A DNA stretch of 64,000 nt from Warburgia ugandensis (taxonomy: Eukaryota > Streptophyta > Magnoliopsida > Canellales > Canellaceae). Shown here piece after piece: positions 35,632 to 46,790 of the stretch; position 1 is the stretch's first letter, and each line of letters begins with the position of its first letter. Both the position numbers and the translations under genes were made by a program. Location of the stretch: the NCBI GenBank assembly GCA_035236585.1, contig CP141137.1:13408327-13472326 (forward strand), written 5' to 3'. The notes under the pieces were generated by a model. That model worked only from the letters and a program-made list of their open reading frames with translations. It searched no databases and was not told where the DNA came from.

Positions 35632-36654
35632 ATATCATCTCAAGCTCTAGTCTTGACTGTATCTTAGGTGTTTCTGAGCTGATAACTTTACACTAAAGGT
35701 GACCATTCACCGCCATACTCAGCTCCTTTTGTATATGTGACTGACTATTTGTTTTCCAAGAAGTGTATAATAAAATAAAGTAGTAATGTACAACTGTAAA
35801 TTTAAGTAATGGTGATCAAAGACAGTTGTATTTCCTTTCATGCGACTTTAAGAATGGAAAATTTCCTGCCACCTTGAGAGAGGTAGATGTCATTTGCAAT
35901 CACAAGAATGTTCTTATAAAATTTTCTAGCTCTCGGTCAGCATGTTATGACCTTGTTCTAGGTCATTGTTCCTAGTGTGTAAAAGAATCTAGTATCTGGA
36001 AATAGAGTTCCTTACTGATTTGAGAAAAGAGGAAAGTTACAGAACTAGGAATTAAAAATTGAAGCGTCTCACCCGTTGAAATATTTGTTTACCGAGCATA
36101 GATTGTGGGAGCACTGGGAATAGGTAACCTAAAACTCAGGTGGATTTGGATGTCCAGAAAAGAAAGAGCCTGAGTAGGGGGGTTCTTATCCCTAAGCCAA
36201 AGACTGGTTTATGGAGACAGATATTGGTTTATACAGTGAAAGATAAATTTATCACCACTTGATTTTGTTTTCTAAATGGTTAGTGAATTAGATTTTGCAA
36301 AGAGTGGTTCTTTATTCTCACAGGTGTATCTTTGCCTCTTCATAATTTCCTGCAAGATGAAAGCTCCAATGTGAGATTAATATCACCATGTGTTTCTTTC
36401 TTCTTTTAATGGAAGTAGCCAAGAATTATTTGCTTAATAACTCACACTAAAGATGATGAAATATACAAGTTCTCCAATCTTCTGAGAAGTTAGATTAGTA
36501 CTTTGTCTCCCCTTTAGATGGACAAAAGCAGCATGTGGATCCTATGCTTAGCTTTTCGTCTGGTACTGTGCTTAACTGACTCATATTTTATATGATACAG
36601 CCTACGCTAGAAATGCAGCTCATCATGAATGTCCTTCCTCAATGATGGTTGATC
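35632..36654 (+). other. 3' UTR and flank of the PPR gene (copy 1)
   Basis: Non-coding, matching 63004-64000 at about 96% by hand count over the first 275 bases. A roughly 50 bp stretch near 36325-36385 is replaced by a shorter sequence in copy 2. No other gene is seen. Confidence 0.6.
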
Positions 36655-37217
36655 AGTTTGTCTTGGAAATTTCTTTGATACATCCTGTATGTATTGAGAT
36701 TGCAGTCTATAGAAGGGACTTCATCTCATTATAAAATATATAGAAATGCACCAATGATTACAGTTCAATCCTCTGTTGATTTTTTTCACTTGATTGTAGA
36801 TTCATCTGGTGCTATATTTGACACTGTTCATCGCCATTATTTAGAATATGTCACGCAAATTTATTTTTCTTTTCACTACTGATTTTTGACGATTTAATCT
36901 TTATGATGTTCAAGTTAACACCATCAACTCTAACTTAGAATAGCACAATCTTCTTTCATGAGATCTATTATATGAGCTCTGTACTGCAGTCCGTCCACAG
37001 CAAACCATTAGGCAAATTGAAAATGAACATAAGACACGGCTTTGGAAATAATTTAATAATCATGCTGAAAAGGAGATGAATTCTTTCTTACAATCTCAAC
37101 CCTGTATCTGTATCATTTTCCTATTTCTATATCCGAATCTCCATTATGGAATAGTTGTGAGTCTGTCATTTATCAAATACTATAAGAGACTATGGGTGCA
37201 TTCAATCTTATATGTGC
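36655..37217. other. Intergenic DNA between convergent PPR and SPX genes
   Basis: No gene seen. Part is presumably the SPX 3' UTR (minus strand). Confidence 0.5.
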
Positions 37218-38306
37218 TCAGAGAATGGGAACAGGGGAATGAAGTTGTATAGATTGAAAGATGTCAGATTCCGGCAAGTTCAATGGAGGAAGCGAGAGGT
37301 GGCTATATGTAGAGCTGGCCTTTCTCATCTCTCGCATGGTTAGGATAGCAGCCACTGTATTCCTGAAAATGCTTTCTTCGGCGACTATGGTTGAAGTTGT
37401 CGCCCTTGGTGCTTCTTCTACGTTCCCTTCCTCTGTTTTGATCATTGGGAAAACCAATTCCATGTTGTTCTCGCATTCCTTCACCAGCTTTGAGATGAGA
37501 TCAGTGGTAAAGAAAGGCTGCTGCAATACCTTCTCAATGAATGGCAGTCGCAACAAGCGTCCTGTTCGCTTGTCGTACTTCTTCAGGATCTTGGCCAGCC
37601 CTGTATTAACCAATTTCTTTTCATATATAAATACAATTATTGTAGCTCTTGATAAAGATGTGCCATTTTGAGCTACCCAGAAAACCTTAAAATCACACCT
37701 CTTGGTCACCTGAAACAATGGACGCAGACTAGTAGTGGCCGACCAGATCAGGAGAAGTAAAATTAGAAACATGTGTTACATGTAAGATTCTGCGAGATTG
37801 TCATAGCTAGCCACAACTAGCAGTCCACCACGCAAAATATTCCATCAACTACTTGATAGAGCTTATTATACGATATATGAATACTTCTTTTATGGTGTTT
37901 ATGCATGTAGTCAATGCAATTGAGCCAGCTGACTGGTGAATAAAACTGTCCATCTTCCAAGCTACATCTTAATAGTACACCCAATACAATTTGGGTTCCG
38001 GTTCGATCAGTTAAGATTTTTTTATCTCTATTTTTTTTTCCCAAACTTTCTGCATCCATTTCGAGTACAGATTCATAATGTTTAATTAGCATCATTTGAA
38101 GTTATGTTTTGGTGCATGGCCTATTTAAATGGAAGACGAGGGGTTTAGATCACCATAATCTGGAACCTACAATCACCCTTTGTTGGTGTACTTGCATGCC
38201 CATACACCAAATATTTTCTCTATAATAAGAATCTCTGCTACTTTTGAGGAGCTCATTAGAGTTTTAACCCTGACGTTGAGCTCCTTACAAACTACCATAT
38301 TGCTAG

Positions 38307-38349
<43 letters not shown>

Positions 38350-39649
38350 TACCCAACCACCCACCCGACATAACAGTATGGACGTGATCATTATGTGAAA
38401 CATTTAGAATTTTTGCATGAAGCGGAGAAAGTAGAGAAAAACCTGTGTAATTTATAATACTGTAATTCTCCAGGAGCACCATTTCTCCATGGAAATCGAC
38501 GAGATCTTTCCCGACTCTTCGCATTTCTTCTCTATACACTGCTGCCGAGCAAGGATTGGTTGATCCAAATTTGATCACCATCCTTTGGATCCTCTCCTTT
38601 AGCTCCTGCCAATAAGAGTCCCACCAATTTTAGTTTCTTTTCAGCAAATTTATACCCTAGTCTCTTTTGTGGCATCACACATTTTTTTCACCACTTGTAG
38701 GGTGGGTGTTTGCAACCGATTGTGATTTGTACCAACTCATAATAAATTAACAAATAAACAGAGGAATCCATTTGCCAAAACAGTGGTTGGGCATACCACT
38801 TCCTCTATTTTATTCTTCTAATTTTTCTAGAAAGTGAATACTGAAAGAAGTTCTTATATGGTGGATGTGCATGTTTTCATTTGGATAATAGTAGCAGCCT
38901 AGAGAAAAGTCAGGATGAATCCAAACCATTTATCTCTTATGCAATGTCATTGATGAGCTATACAACAGATTTGAACCCATCTGAATATTATGCCTATCCG
39001 ATTTGCGACTGCTAGAGAAACTGGGAAGAAAGCAAAATGCAACTTCATATTTGGCAAGAGAACCCTCTTGAATCAAAGATTTAGACTCATCTAACGGTGA
39101 AGAATTTTTGTGTATGACTCATCCATAGTGTAAAGGGGAGCTTTGGTGCAATGGTAAAGTTGTCGTCGTGTGACCTTGAGATCACAGGTTCTAAGCCATG
39201 AAAACAGCCTATTGCAAAGGTTGCATACTATTGATCCTTGCGGTCCGCCCCTTCCCCGAACCCTGCATATGCTGGAGCTTTGTATACTGGGGCTGCCCTT
39301 TACTCATCTATAGTGAGCTTTACCAGCCAAATGGTTTGGATCATTACCCGCTGCTGTTTTCCTAGAGGAAAAAACGAGAAAACTGAAGGGATGAAAAGAA
39401 GAAATATACTTGCTGGCGGATGATGAAATCCTCCTCTTGCTCCATGAAGAAGGCATTAAACTTTTCGATCTCTGCATTCAACAAGCATATAAAATCTGCC
39501 TCTGCCTTTCCAGATTCCGGCAACTGCAGTGTAGGTTGCGAAGAGATGAGTCGGACCAACTTCTTGAGATCCTTGTATGACAAGAACTTGTCTCTCCATT
39601 CAGGCAAAGACTCTTCAATCTGGCGTTTCAATCTCTTCCCAAAGATCAT
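37218..39649 (-). CDS. SPX: SPX-domain phosphate-sensor protein, three exons
   Basis: Exons join(39649-39410, 38605-38443, 37600-37218) give 261 residues; donors and acceptors are GT/AG and phases fit (0, then 1). Single-SPX proteins bind inositol pyrophosphates when phosphate is plentiful and sequester PHR transcription factors, mainly in the nucleus. Visible features: [21 protein letters not shown]25 and K29 in [49 protein letters not shown]; the lysine cluster K138, K141, K142, K145 in [26 protein letters not shown]. The C-terminal tail with [11 protein letters not shown] and SLPPLN fits SPX1/SPX2-type proteins, and length is typical. The start was set at MIFGKRL because it aligns with the family's MKFGK start; an upstream in-frame ATG (39688) would add 13 residues. 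Residue 2 is Ile where Lys is usual. Two P1BS sites upstream suggest PHR control. Convergent with the PPR gene. Confidence 0.93.
38308..38346. repeat. (CT)n microsatellite in SPX intron 2
   Basis: An uninterrupted 39 bp CT run. Open frames through it on either strand are spurious. Confidence 0.97.
39131..39301 (+). mobile_element. Au-type SINE in SPX intron 1
   Basis: A tRNA-derived element antisense to the SPX gene. It has an A-box-like TTTGGTGCAATGG, a B-box-like GGTTCTAAGCC, and the Au-family body with TGTGACCTTGAGATCAC, CTTGCGGTCCG, CCCCTTCCCCGAACCC and GGGGCTGCCCTTT. It is flanked by a 14 bp target duplication with one mismatch (ACTCATCCATAGTG at 39117-39130 and ACTCATCTATAGTG at 39302-39315). 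Confidence 0.9.
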
Positions 39650-39722
39650 GTTTCTCTTCTCCTCTCCTTGGGCTGCTTTCTTTCTCAAGTGTAAGGGGAA
39701 ATTTTGAAGGCTGGAAGCATGA

Positions 39723-39729
39723 TTTTATA
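39723..39729 (-). promoter_or_regulatory. Candidate TATA box of the SPX gene
   Basis: The minus strand reads TATAAAA about 75 bases before the SPX ATG, leaving a short 5' leader of around 45 bases if transcription starts about 30 bp downstream. A second TATATAG word lies just upstream. Confidence 0.55.
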
Positions 39730-39812
39730 GTTCTATATACGAGTCTTCCGGGTACTCAATAGTCCAAAGTGTGATAAAGTGCATTAGGGAGATGGGAAGG
39801 AATATGTTGGCA

Positions 39813-39820
39813 GGATATTC
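39813..39820. promoter_or_regulatory. P1BS (PHR-binding) site, proximal
   Basis: GGATATTC matches GNATATNC, the imperfect palindrome bound by PHR1-type MYB factors. It lies 164 bp upstream of the SPX ATG, a usual position for phosphate-starvation genes. Confidence 0.7.
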
Positions 39821-39884
39821 TAAGGGGCGTTGATGCTGAGTGGGGAAGAAGGTTTCTAATATGTTGAAACCAAAAGCATTCTTC

Positions 39885-39892
39885 GGATATTC
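39885..39892. promoter_or_regulatory. P1BS (PHR-binding) site, distal
   Basis: A second GGATATTC, 72 bp from the first and 236 bp upstream of the SPX ATG. Two identical sites this close together are unlikely by chance and support regulation by phosphate status. Confidence 0.7.
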
Positions 39893-40507
39893 GGTGGTGG
39901 TTACGAAGCTGCAAACGACTTTTTGCCACTTTTACTGTGAATGAGACGGACGGAAAGATTGAGAGAGCATCATTCCTTGGAATCTCCCAAATCAAGATTC
40001 CAAGGGTGTTGGCTGATTTGTTTGCCGGTGGGTTATAAGATTTGTTAAGCAAAGGTGTTGTCTTAATTAAAGACGAGTAAATTCCTATTGGACGCTTGCC
40101 AAGGATGACAAGGAAGCCCATACTTTTCTTATCTTGACAATCTAAATGGCGTGTGCATGTGCTTGACAATCCCACCAATCACTTTGTCTGTGCTTATTTT
40201 AGAAAAGAACACATACGGGGGTCGCTAACATAAAAAAAAGAACACACACAGTGGTTGCTAGGCTCTTGTCTACAGTTACTTCCCAAACCCTATTCATTAC
40301 ATATAAAGAGGCGTATCTAAGTTATTTGATTGGTAAGCACACGTTTAATCTACTTCTTGCTGTTGTTTTGATGGGACCAAGCTTCTTGATCCATCCTTGC
40401 TCAGTGCCCCATCCGCTGTCGAATTCATTTTGTAATATTTAATATAAGCATGAGATGTCACCAAAGCTATCTAGGTCACTTCTTCCTCTTTCTGAGAGTT
40501 GCTCTGT
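39893..40507. other. SPX upstream region, no further gene
   Basis: Promoter and upstream flank of the SPX gene. A 140-codon minus-strand open frame (40178-39756) covers both P1BS sites, lacks recognisable motifs and was not called. Confidence 0.5.
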
Positions 40508-40731
40508 GGAGATCTTTTTTCTTGTCGACTTTCAAGACCTCTATCTTTTTTATTGTCTGACTAAGATCTCTTTTCTTTTCTTGTCAACTTTCAATACCTC
40601 TATTTTCTTGACTACATGACTGAGATCTCTTTTCTTCTCGACTATCGAGACTTGTAAATTCTTGACTGTATGACTGAGATATCTTTTCTTGTTGACTTTC
40701 AAGACCTGTAAATATTATCTTGATTGTCTGA
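40508..40731. repeat. Four ~55-59 bp tandem units
   Basis: Units start near 40508, 40563, 40622 and 40676 with (G)AGAT(A/C)TCTTTTCTT, then a GACTTTCAAGACCT-like block, a CTTGACT-type block and TGACTGA. Not coding. It lies between the SPX promoter and the LINE remnant. Confidence 0.8.
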
Positions 40732-40919
40732 AAATAATCTTTTATGGATTTATTTGATCTATTAACTTAAGAAAATAATTTAGTTAATTCAGTTTTGTGC
40801 AAGATTTGTAATAATTTGAAGATATGTTTTCTCCATGGACTCCTTAAACCTATCGATTGGTAGGAAAATGAATCCTTAAAACTTCTAATATGATGGCACA
40901 ATCTTAGCATCTTCTTTTT

Positions 40920-43900
40920 AAAGGTAAAAATGAGCTTTTAATTAAAGAAGAAAGAAAACAAGCTCCCCCATCTCCAGTATAATGCAATGAAGATGATGAA
41001 CTTAGAACTAGAAAGAGGCCCATGGGTGTATCTAGTCACTAGAGCTCACAATGCTAAGAGCATCAGCAAAAGGAAGAGTGGAATACAAGGCCATACCATT
41101 AAGATTGGGATGACCAAGGTATTCATCTAGCGCCAGTTACATTAATAGCCACCCCAAGGACTAATTATTCTTAAGACTATAGCTTCAATTCATTCCTTTG
41201 CTAGGCAATTAGCCAGGTCATTAGCCTCTCTATGAATGTAGGAAACTTTGAATGTTCTCCTCTTGAGGATTGAGAAGATCTCATCAAAAGTATAGCCGAA
41301 CCTCCACCTAACTATACTTGGATTCTTCAACCAGCTGACCACCACCTTAGAGTCCCCTTCAATCTAAAGAGGAGTCCCCTAAATCTATTAGCTTGCAAAA
41401 GTCCCTTCTTAGCAACTAAGACCTTTGCTTTAGTTGCTTTCTTTCTTCCAATTATTCTCGTAAATTCAAGCAAAATTTCACCGATGTCATTCCTAGTGAC
41501 TCCATCAGAGCAGCTTGAAGCCATGCTAGCCCATATACCTTGTTTCTCTTTGAATATTCTAGCATTATGTTCTTTCCATATCAATCAAAGGTCTACTAGG
41601 CGAACTAGGTCCAGAAGAGCTTGCCTTTCTTTAAGGCTAATCTAAGCTTCAAGACGAAATCAGAGAAAGTATATTAATTGGTATATTCTACTTAACATCA
41701 AAACAATTCAATATCGTACTCCATGCCTGATTACAGAATGTGTATTGAATCAATAAGTGGTTGATATCTTCAACATGATTAAAGCATAACATACATTTGC
41801 CCTGTACTAACCAGCCCTTTCTTCTAATCATGTCTAATGTTAATGAACATTCTCATCCAATAAGCCAAACAAAGCATTGAACTTTAGATGGGATTATCCA
41901 ATGCCAAACAACTACAATTAGATAACATGCTTGATTTCTGCTGAGCAACTTATAACAAAAAGCCACTAAGAAGTTAACACTCTTTCAAGTGTTCAACATT
42001 GCACACCTTATCCTTCATCATTTATTAAAGTTAAAGCAAGACTCTCCATTAGATGTGGTTCTTCATGTTGTTCCTTTTGAAGAATTCTTTCTCTTCTAAA
42101 CAAGCGATGCCACCTCTTTCCATCCAAACCAACTTTCTTATATTCAACAACACTAGCTTTCTTATTAGAAGCTAGATTAAATAGTTTTGTAAACCTTCAT
42201 TCCAATGGGTAATTACCCATCCAAACATCTAATGAAAAGCTAACCGTGTATCCATTTCTTACTTGAAAATTAATTGTATCTTTTAATAGATCAAAGATCT
42301 TCTAAATTTCAAACCAAGGTCCAACTTTACCTCTAAGTCTTTTGACCTGAGGCATCTTCACACCATTGAGGACCATATATAGAGTCAATAGTTCTCCTCC
42401 ACAGAAGATTCCTATCTTCATCGAACCACCACAACCATTTTGACATAAGTGATTAGTTGAATTCTTTCATGTGTCTAATACCCGATCCACTTCCCATTTG
42501 GAACCTTGTTTGAATTCATTCAATTTCATTTGCCACTAATGCAGGCATTTAAAAATTGAGAGAAAGTATGTTTAAGAGGTTGCCCTATGCATCTTTAATC
42601 AGTGTGATCCTTCCCCAATGGATAGTGATCTTCTCTTTCAACAAGCAACTCATATTTCTATGCCTTCAATGATAAGAGACCATACTTCTGTAGGTGGTTT
42701 TCCCAGAGATAGTGGCAAAGCTAGGTATACTTCCAAAAAAGATTCAACTCTACAACCTATGGCATTAGCAAATATGAAGCATTGATGATCTCCAACCCCA
42801 ACCTTCAACACATTTCACTTCATAAAATTAGTACTCTACCCCAAATGTCACACGAAAAGATCAAAGAACTGATTTAGGATTAAGAGCTTATGATATGTCT
42901 GTACCTGAATAAAATAATAAATCATCATCAAATTGAGGATTTGTTATTTCCAAGCCATCATTCCCATGTTTAAAGCCTGATAGCCATCCCAAACTAGAAA
43001 CTATTGAGACATTCTCCTATGATTGTGAACGAGAATGGTGCCAATGGGTCCCCTTGTTTGAGACACCTTGATGCCTGAAAGTGGTTGAGGAGGTTTGTGG
43101 GATTTGTTACCAAAACCAAGCCTTGTGATCAAATATTCAAGAATTGCAAGCCCACCTTATCATATGCTTTCTCTAAGTCTATTTTTCACATCTCACCATT
43201 ATCACCTTTCCTTAGAGTATCAAGGATAACTTCATTTACAATCAAAGGGCCATCAAATTTGCCTTTTCTCAATGAATGCAAAGTAGTTTTGAGAAATTAC
43301 CTCTAGTAAGACCTCTCTAATTCTATTTGCTAGTAATTTTAACATGATCTTGTGCAGAGAACATATAAGAGAAATAGGCCAATAGTCCTTGATGGCTTTT
43401 GAACCTTCACCTTTAGGAATAAGTGCAAATAAAAAGAGCTAAAGGCTTTAACTAGTTGCTCTCTTTTGTAATATTTTTGAACAACCTCACATAGATCATC
43501 TTTCACCAATTTCCAGAAATGTTGATAAAAAGTTATGCAAAACCCATCAGGACTGGGATCCCCATCAAACCTCATTTTCAATAGCACCTCTTCCAAGTGT
43601 TCTCTAGAAAAAGGTCTTTCTAAGAATTCTACACTTTCTTGGGAGAGATAGTCAAGTTCTAAGAGGCCTAGTTTTTGGTCTAACACCACATTCTTTAAGG
43701 AGTGATGTGAAGAAGCTAAGGCCTTCACACTCAATTCTTGGGTGATCTTCCACCCATTGCCCATGTATTTTTAGTCTAGTAATTCTATTCACTCTCTATC
43801 TTACCAAATCCTTGGAGTGAAAAAATTTGTGTTCTTATCCCCCTTCTTGATCCATTTATTTCTTGACCTATACTTATCATCTAGTATGTTGATTCTCTCA

Positions 43901-44050
43901 ATAATGAAGTTTTCTCTTTCAGCTAGGAATTTCTTTTTATAACTCTTAGGCTTTAAATTTTTCTTAATATTTAGTAATTTTGGCCAAAAAAAATGTGTTG
44001 CATTCATGGTTCTTGGTGTTTTTGTCGACTATCATTCAACCATCTCATTA
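40920..44050 (-). pseudogene. L1-type LINE ORF2 remnant (RT, zinc region, RNase H)
   Basis: Minus-strand domain order from high to low coordinates. A pre-RT linker has RNKWIKKGDKNTNFF (44007-43801). The reverse transcriptase shows FSREHLEEVLLKMRFDGDPS, then PDGFCITFYQHFWKLV (43764-43339), with an FDDD in place of the usual F/YADD near 42915. A zinc-binding RT-associated region contains CFNHVEDINHLL (about 41790). An RNase H region contains EHNARIFKE, DSKVVVSWL and VSYIHREANDLANCLAKE (41584-41210). Stops and frameshifts are frequent, so it is inactive. The RNase H tail is typical of plant L1 elements. The 3' end is near 40920. Confidence 0.85.
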
Positions 44051-45054
44051 AAATTTGGTTCTTTGCCACTCAAGAAAACATGAATAGTAAACTACTAAAA
44101 CAATGCTTGGTGAAGCAATGGTCTCGATGCAAAAGGTTGAAACTTCCAAAATACCCTCATTAGATTGATGAATTTTATTACCAGAGTGATATGTTGAGGA
44201 GACCATATCAAGCCATTGTTAAAATGATTTTCATTGATCTAGTTGAGGCCCACTTAATGGATTGCTTGTTTTGTTCCAATATTGACTGTGATTGCATTGA
44301 TTACTTTAGAAGCTTGCAACTAATAGCTGGTGTGTTATTAGTAGGTGAGTTTGAGGCTTGTGATTGACTATAAGAAATTTACACCTCAAATGTGTTGTTA
44401 AAATCATCTTTTGGTACTGATTCCAAGATATGGGTCTGATTATGAGCTCCATGTTGGTGATTTCATCCTCTCCATTAATTGCATATCTATTTGATTCATT
44501 GTGGGCCCCTTCTTTGATTGGTGCTTACTTCATCATTCGTTCAACATCAAGGGGCCCTTCATCATGTGTAGTTCTAAAGTCTCTCTTCTTTGATGATCCT
44601 AAGAATGTTTTTGGTGTCAAAGATGATGATTGTTGCTGAGGGTTTTTCCCATAAATCACTTCATTTAATTCCTCCTTTCTTTCCTTGAAAAGCTTATCCA
44701 CCACTATTAATTTAGAAGTAGGTTCTAATTAAATCTTCTTAGCGATTAGCAATGCTATTTCCTTTCCACATTGCACCGAAACCACACATAGTCACCAATT
44801 CTATTTCCTTTTAATATTACATCAAAAGCACACATGTCTGGTAAATCCTTTGTCTTTCACCAATAAGTGGCCTTCAACATCTAACGAACCAATGAAACAT
44901 GATGGTTCCATCATCAAAACTTCCACAAAATTTCTTCTGATCTTAGAAAATAAGGAGATGGGGATCCCTAAAATTTCCAAGCATGTAAACCTTCTTTGCT
45001 TATTTTTGAGAGTTTTATACATCCTGAGTTTATTAAAAACTCCTCCTGGTCATT
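44051..45054 (-). pseudogene. Decayed upstream part of the L1 LINE
   Basis: Between the recognisable ORF2 linker and the hAT insertion. A minus-strand fragment RRFTCLEILGIPISLFSKIR (about 45000-44940) loosely resembles the GIP(I/L)-LWS region of plant LINE ORF1 (DUF4283). The endonuclease expected here is short or deleted; only an ISWN-like word near 44440 hints at it. Assignment rests on position and weak similarity. Confidence 0.4.
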
Positions 45055-45062
45055 CCTTCTTC

Positions 45063-45982
45063 TAGGGGAGGCAAAATATGACACGACATGATAACATGAT
45101 ACATATTTAGTGGGTTAAGGTATAGTCCTATCATGTTAGTGTCATTTTTGAGTCAACCCGAAAATGACACGTCAAAAATTGTGTCATGTTGGGGTCAATC
45201 AATGTTGACCCATCAAGTTGACCTATTTAACTCTTGACCTATTAATCTGTCATGTTGACCCGTGTGACTCGCAACCTGTTAACCTATCATATTGAAAATA
45301 TAGGATGATTTTTCAAAAAGTCTTATAGGAATATAGGATAGTTTTTGAAAATCCGTCCTATATTCTTATGGTTTTTGAAAAAATCATCAATATAGGACGG
45401 GTTTTCAAAAACCATACTATATTTTTGAAAAACCATCAATATAAGAAGGGTTTTCAAAAACCATCCTATATTCTTACAATTTTTGAAAAATCATTAATAT
45501 AGGACTAGTTTTCAAAAATCGTCCTATATTCTGATGATTTTTGAAAAACCATCAATATAAGATGGGTTTTCAAAAATTGTCCTATATTCTTATAGGGGTT
45601 TTTAAAATTTGTCCCCTATTTTTGTAGGAATATAGGACAGGTTTTCAAAAACCATCCTATATTTTTGTCGGAATATAGGATGGTTTTTGAAAAACCATCA
45701 TATATTCTTACCATTTTTGAAAAAACATCAATATAATATAGTTTTTTAAAAACCGCCCTATATTCCTATAGGAAAAACCATACTATATTAGTTATTATAC
45801 ATATTTCTAATCGTGTTACATTAATTGTGTCATGTTGACTCATTTAATAACCGTGACGTGTTCGAGTCACAGGTTCTTGACACAATTATTAATGGAGTTG
45901 TGTTCATGTCAACACATATACTCTAATGGGTCAATCTCGACACAACACAAACATGACTTGCAAACACGATTTGCCACACCTA
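45063..45982. mobile_element. Non-autonomous hAT element, 920 bp
   Basis: Inverted ends TAGGGGAGGCAAA and TAGGTGTGGCAAA (11 of 13 match), flanked by an 8 bp target duplication with one mismatch (CCTTCTTC at 45055-45062; CCTTCTTT at 45983-45990). Subterminal regions repeat GACACG/GTGTC and TTGACCC words, as in common plant hAT families. No transposase. The interior is an array of small palindromes (45295-45790). Confidence 0.88.
45295..45790. repeat. Array of palindromic units inside the hAT element
   Basis: About nine to ten imperfect units, each a near-palindrome of the type ATAGGACGG-TTTTCAAAAA, then CCATCCTATATTCTTA, alternating with TTTTTGAAAAACCATCAATA spacers. Each unit can fold on itself, and neighbouring units can also pair, so a transcript would be highly structured. 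Confidence 0.85.
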
Positions 45983-45990
45983 CCTTCTTT

Positions 45991-46790
45991 TCAAAGAGTA
46001 GATGATCAACCTCATCCTTTAACTTAAAAACTAAAACTACGTCATCTTTGTTAATAGGCCATATTTTAACTTCGAGGTCCCATGAGTTTTGAATCTATCC
46101 TTCCAACAATTGAACTAAGGCCTTTTTTGTTAACCACTTTTCTAACAATGCATTTCTTTAAGAGTTGTCTTTTCTTGATAGCTTCTTCCCTTACTAGTTC
46201 AACTAACTTGCAAATAGTTGGGATTCTATTAAGAAAGAGCATCTTTAAATGATATATTCTCATTAGTTTTATCATAGAATACTTAATCCAAATGAAGTTT
46301 TTCTCTTAGAATAATGACATACATCTCTAAATGCATAATTGACATATCTACATCTTCTACACTTTTTGTCAGTCAAGGCAATCTCCTTCCTTTTTTGTTT
46401 GACCCTTTGCAAGATCCTTTGCTTTCTTATTAGCATCACTTCCACTACTCTTTTAGATTATCATGTTGATATCTCCCCATTAAAATGTCTCCTTTCGTTT
46501 TGATACCCCTAAATCTTTTCATAGATTTGCTCACCAAAGGATCCATGCTAAAAAGTAGATTGATCCATTCAATTGCTCGTTGCTCGTTGCTCCTTGTACA
46601 CTTCTCCTCTCCAATATGGAATCAATCCAACTTTTAGTGCCACCAAAAAGTTCACAAGCTTAGCATCATCTATCGAATTAATCTCTAGTACCATGATTTT
46701 ACACATCCTGGTAAATAACATATTAAAAAAATTTGGTGAGAGAAAGTTTTTAATCAAAGAACATAAAATGTGATGTCATATATATGATAC
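45991..46790 (-). pseudogene. Possible ORF1 region of the L1 LINE, right of the hAT
   Basis: The other half of the sequence split by the hAT. Short minus-strand frames (46275-46066; 46757-46569) are Lys/Arg-rich or carry IDDAKLVNFLVALKVGLIPYW, without a firm family match. They may belong to LINE ORF1. Confidence 0.3.

Larger units (their letters stand above)
12087..36654 (+). repeat. Large direct duplication, copy 1
   Basis: From 12087 the sequence runs collinearly with 50463-64000. Shared landmarks in order: TATA-module array, ~48 bp array, solo LTR, ~48 bp array, 26000-32300 non-coding block, a MITE, the PPR-DYW gene and its 3' flank. 36654 aligns with the last base of the window, so the true right limit is unknown. 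Removing the copy-1-specific LTR element (17519-25950 plus TSD) leaves about 16.1 kb against 13.5 kb in copy 2; the deficit is mostly the PPR deletion. Hand-counted divergence is about 6-7% near 26000, about 3.6% in the PPR 3' UTR and about 1.7% in the surviving DYW codons. Confidence 0.95.

Noticed and set aside
39756-40178. 140-codon minus-strand ORF upstream of SPX
   Set aside because: No family motif, covers the TATA-proximal promoter and both P1BS sites, and is unlikely to be a separate gene.
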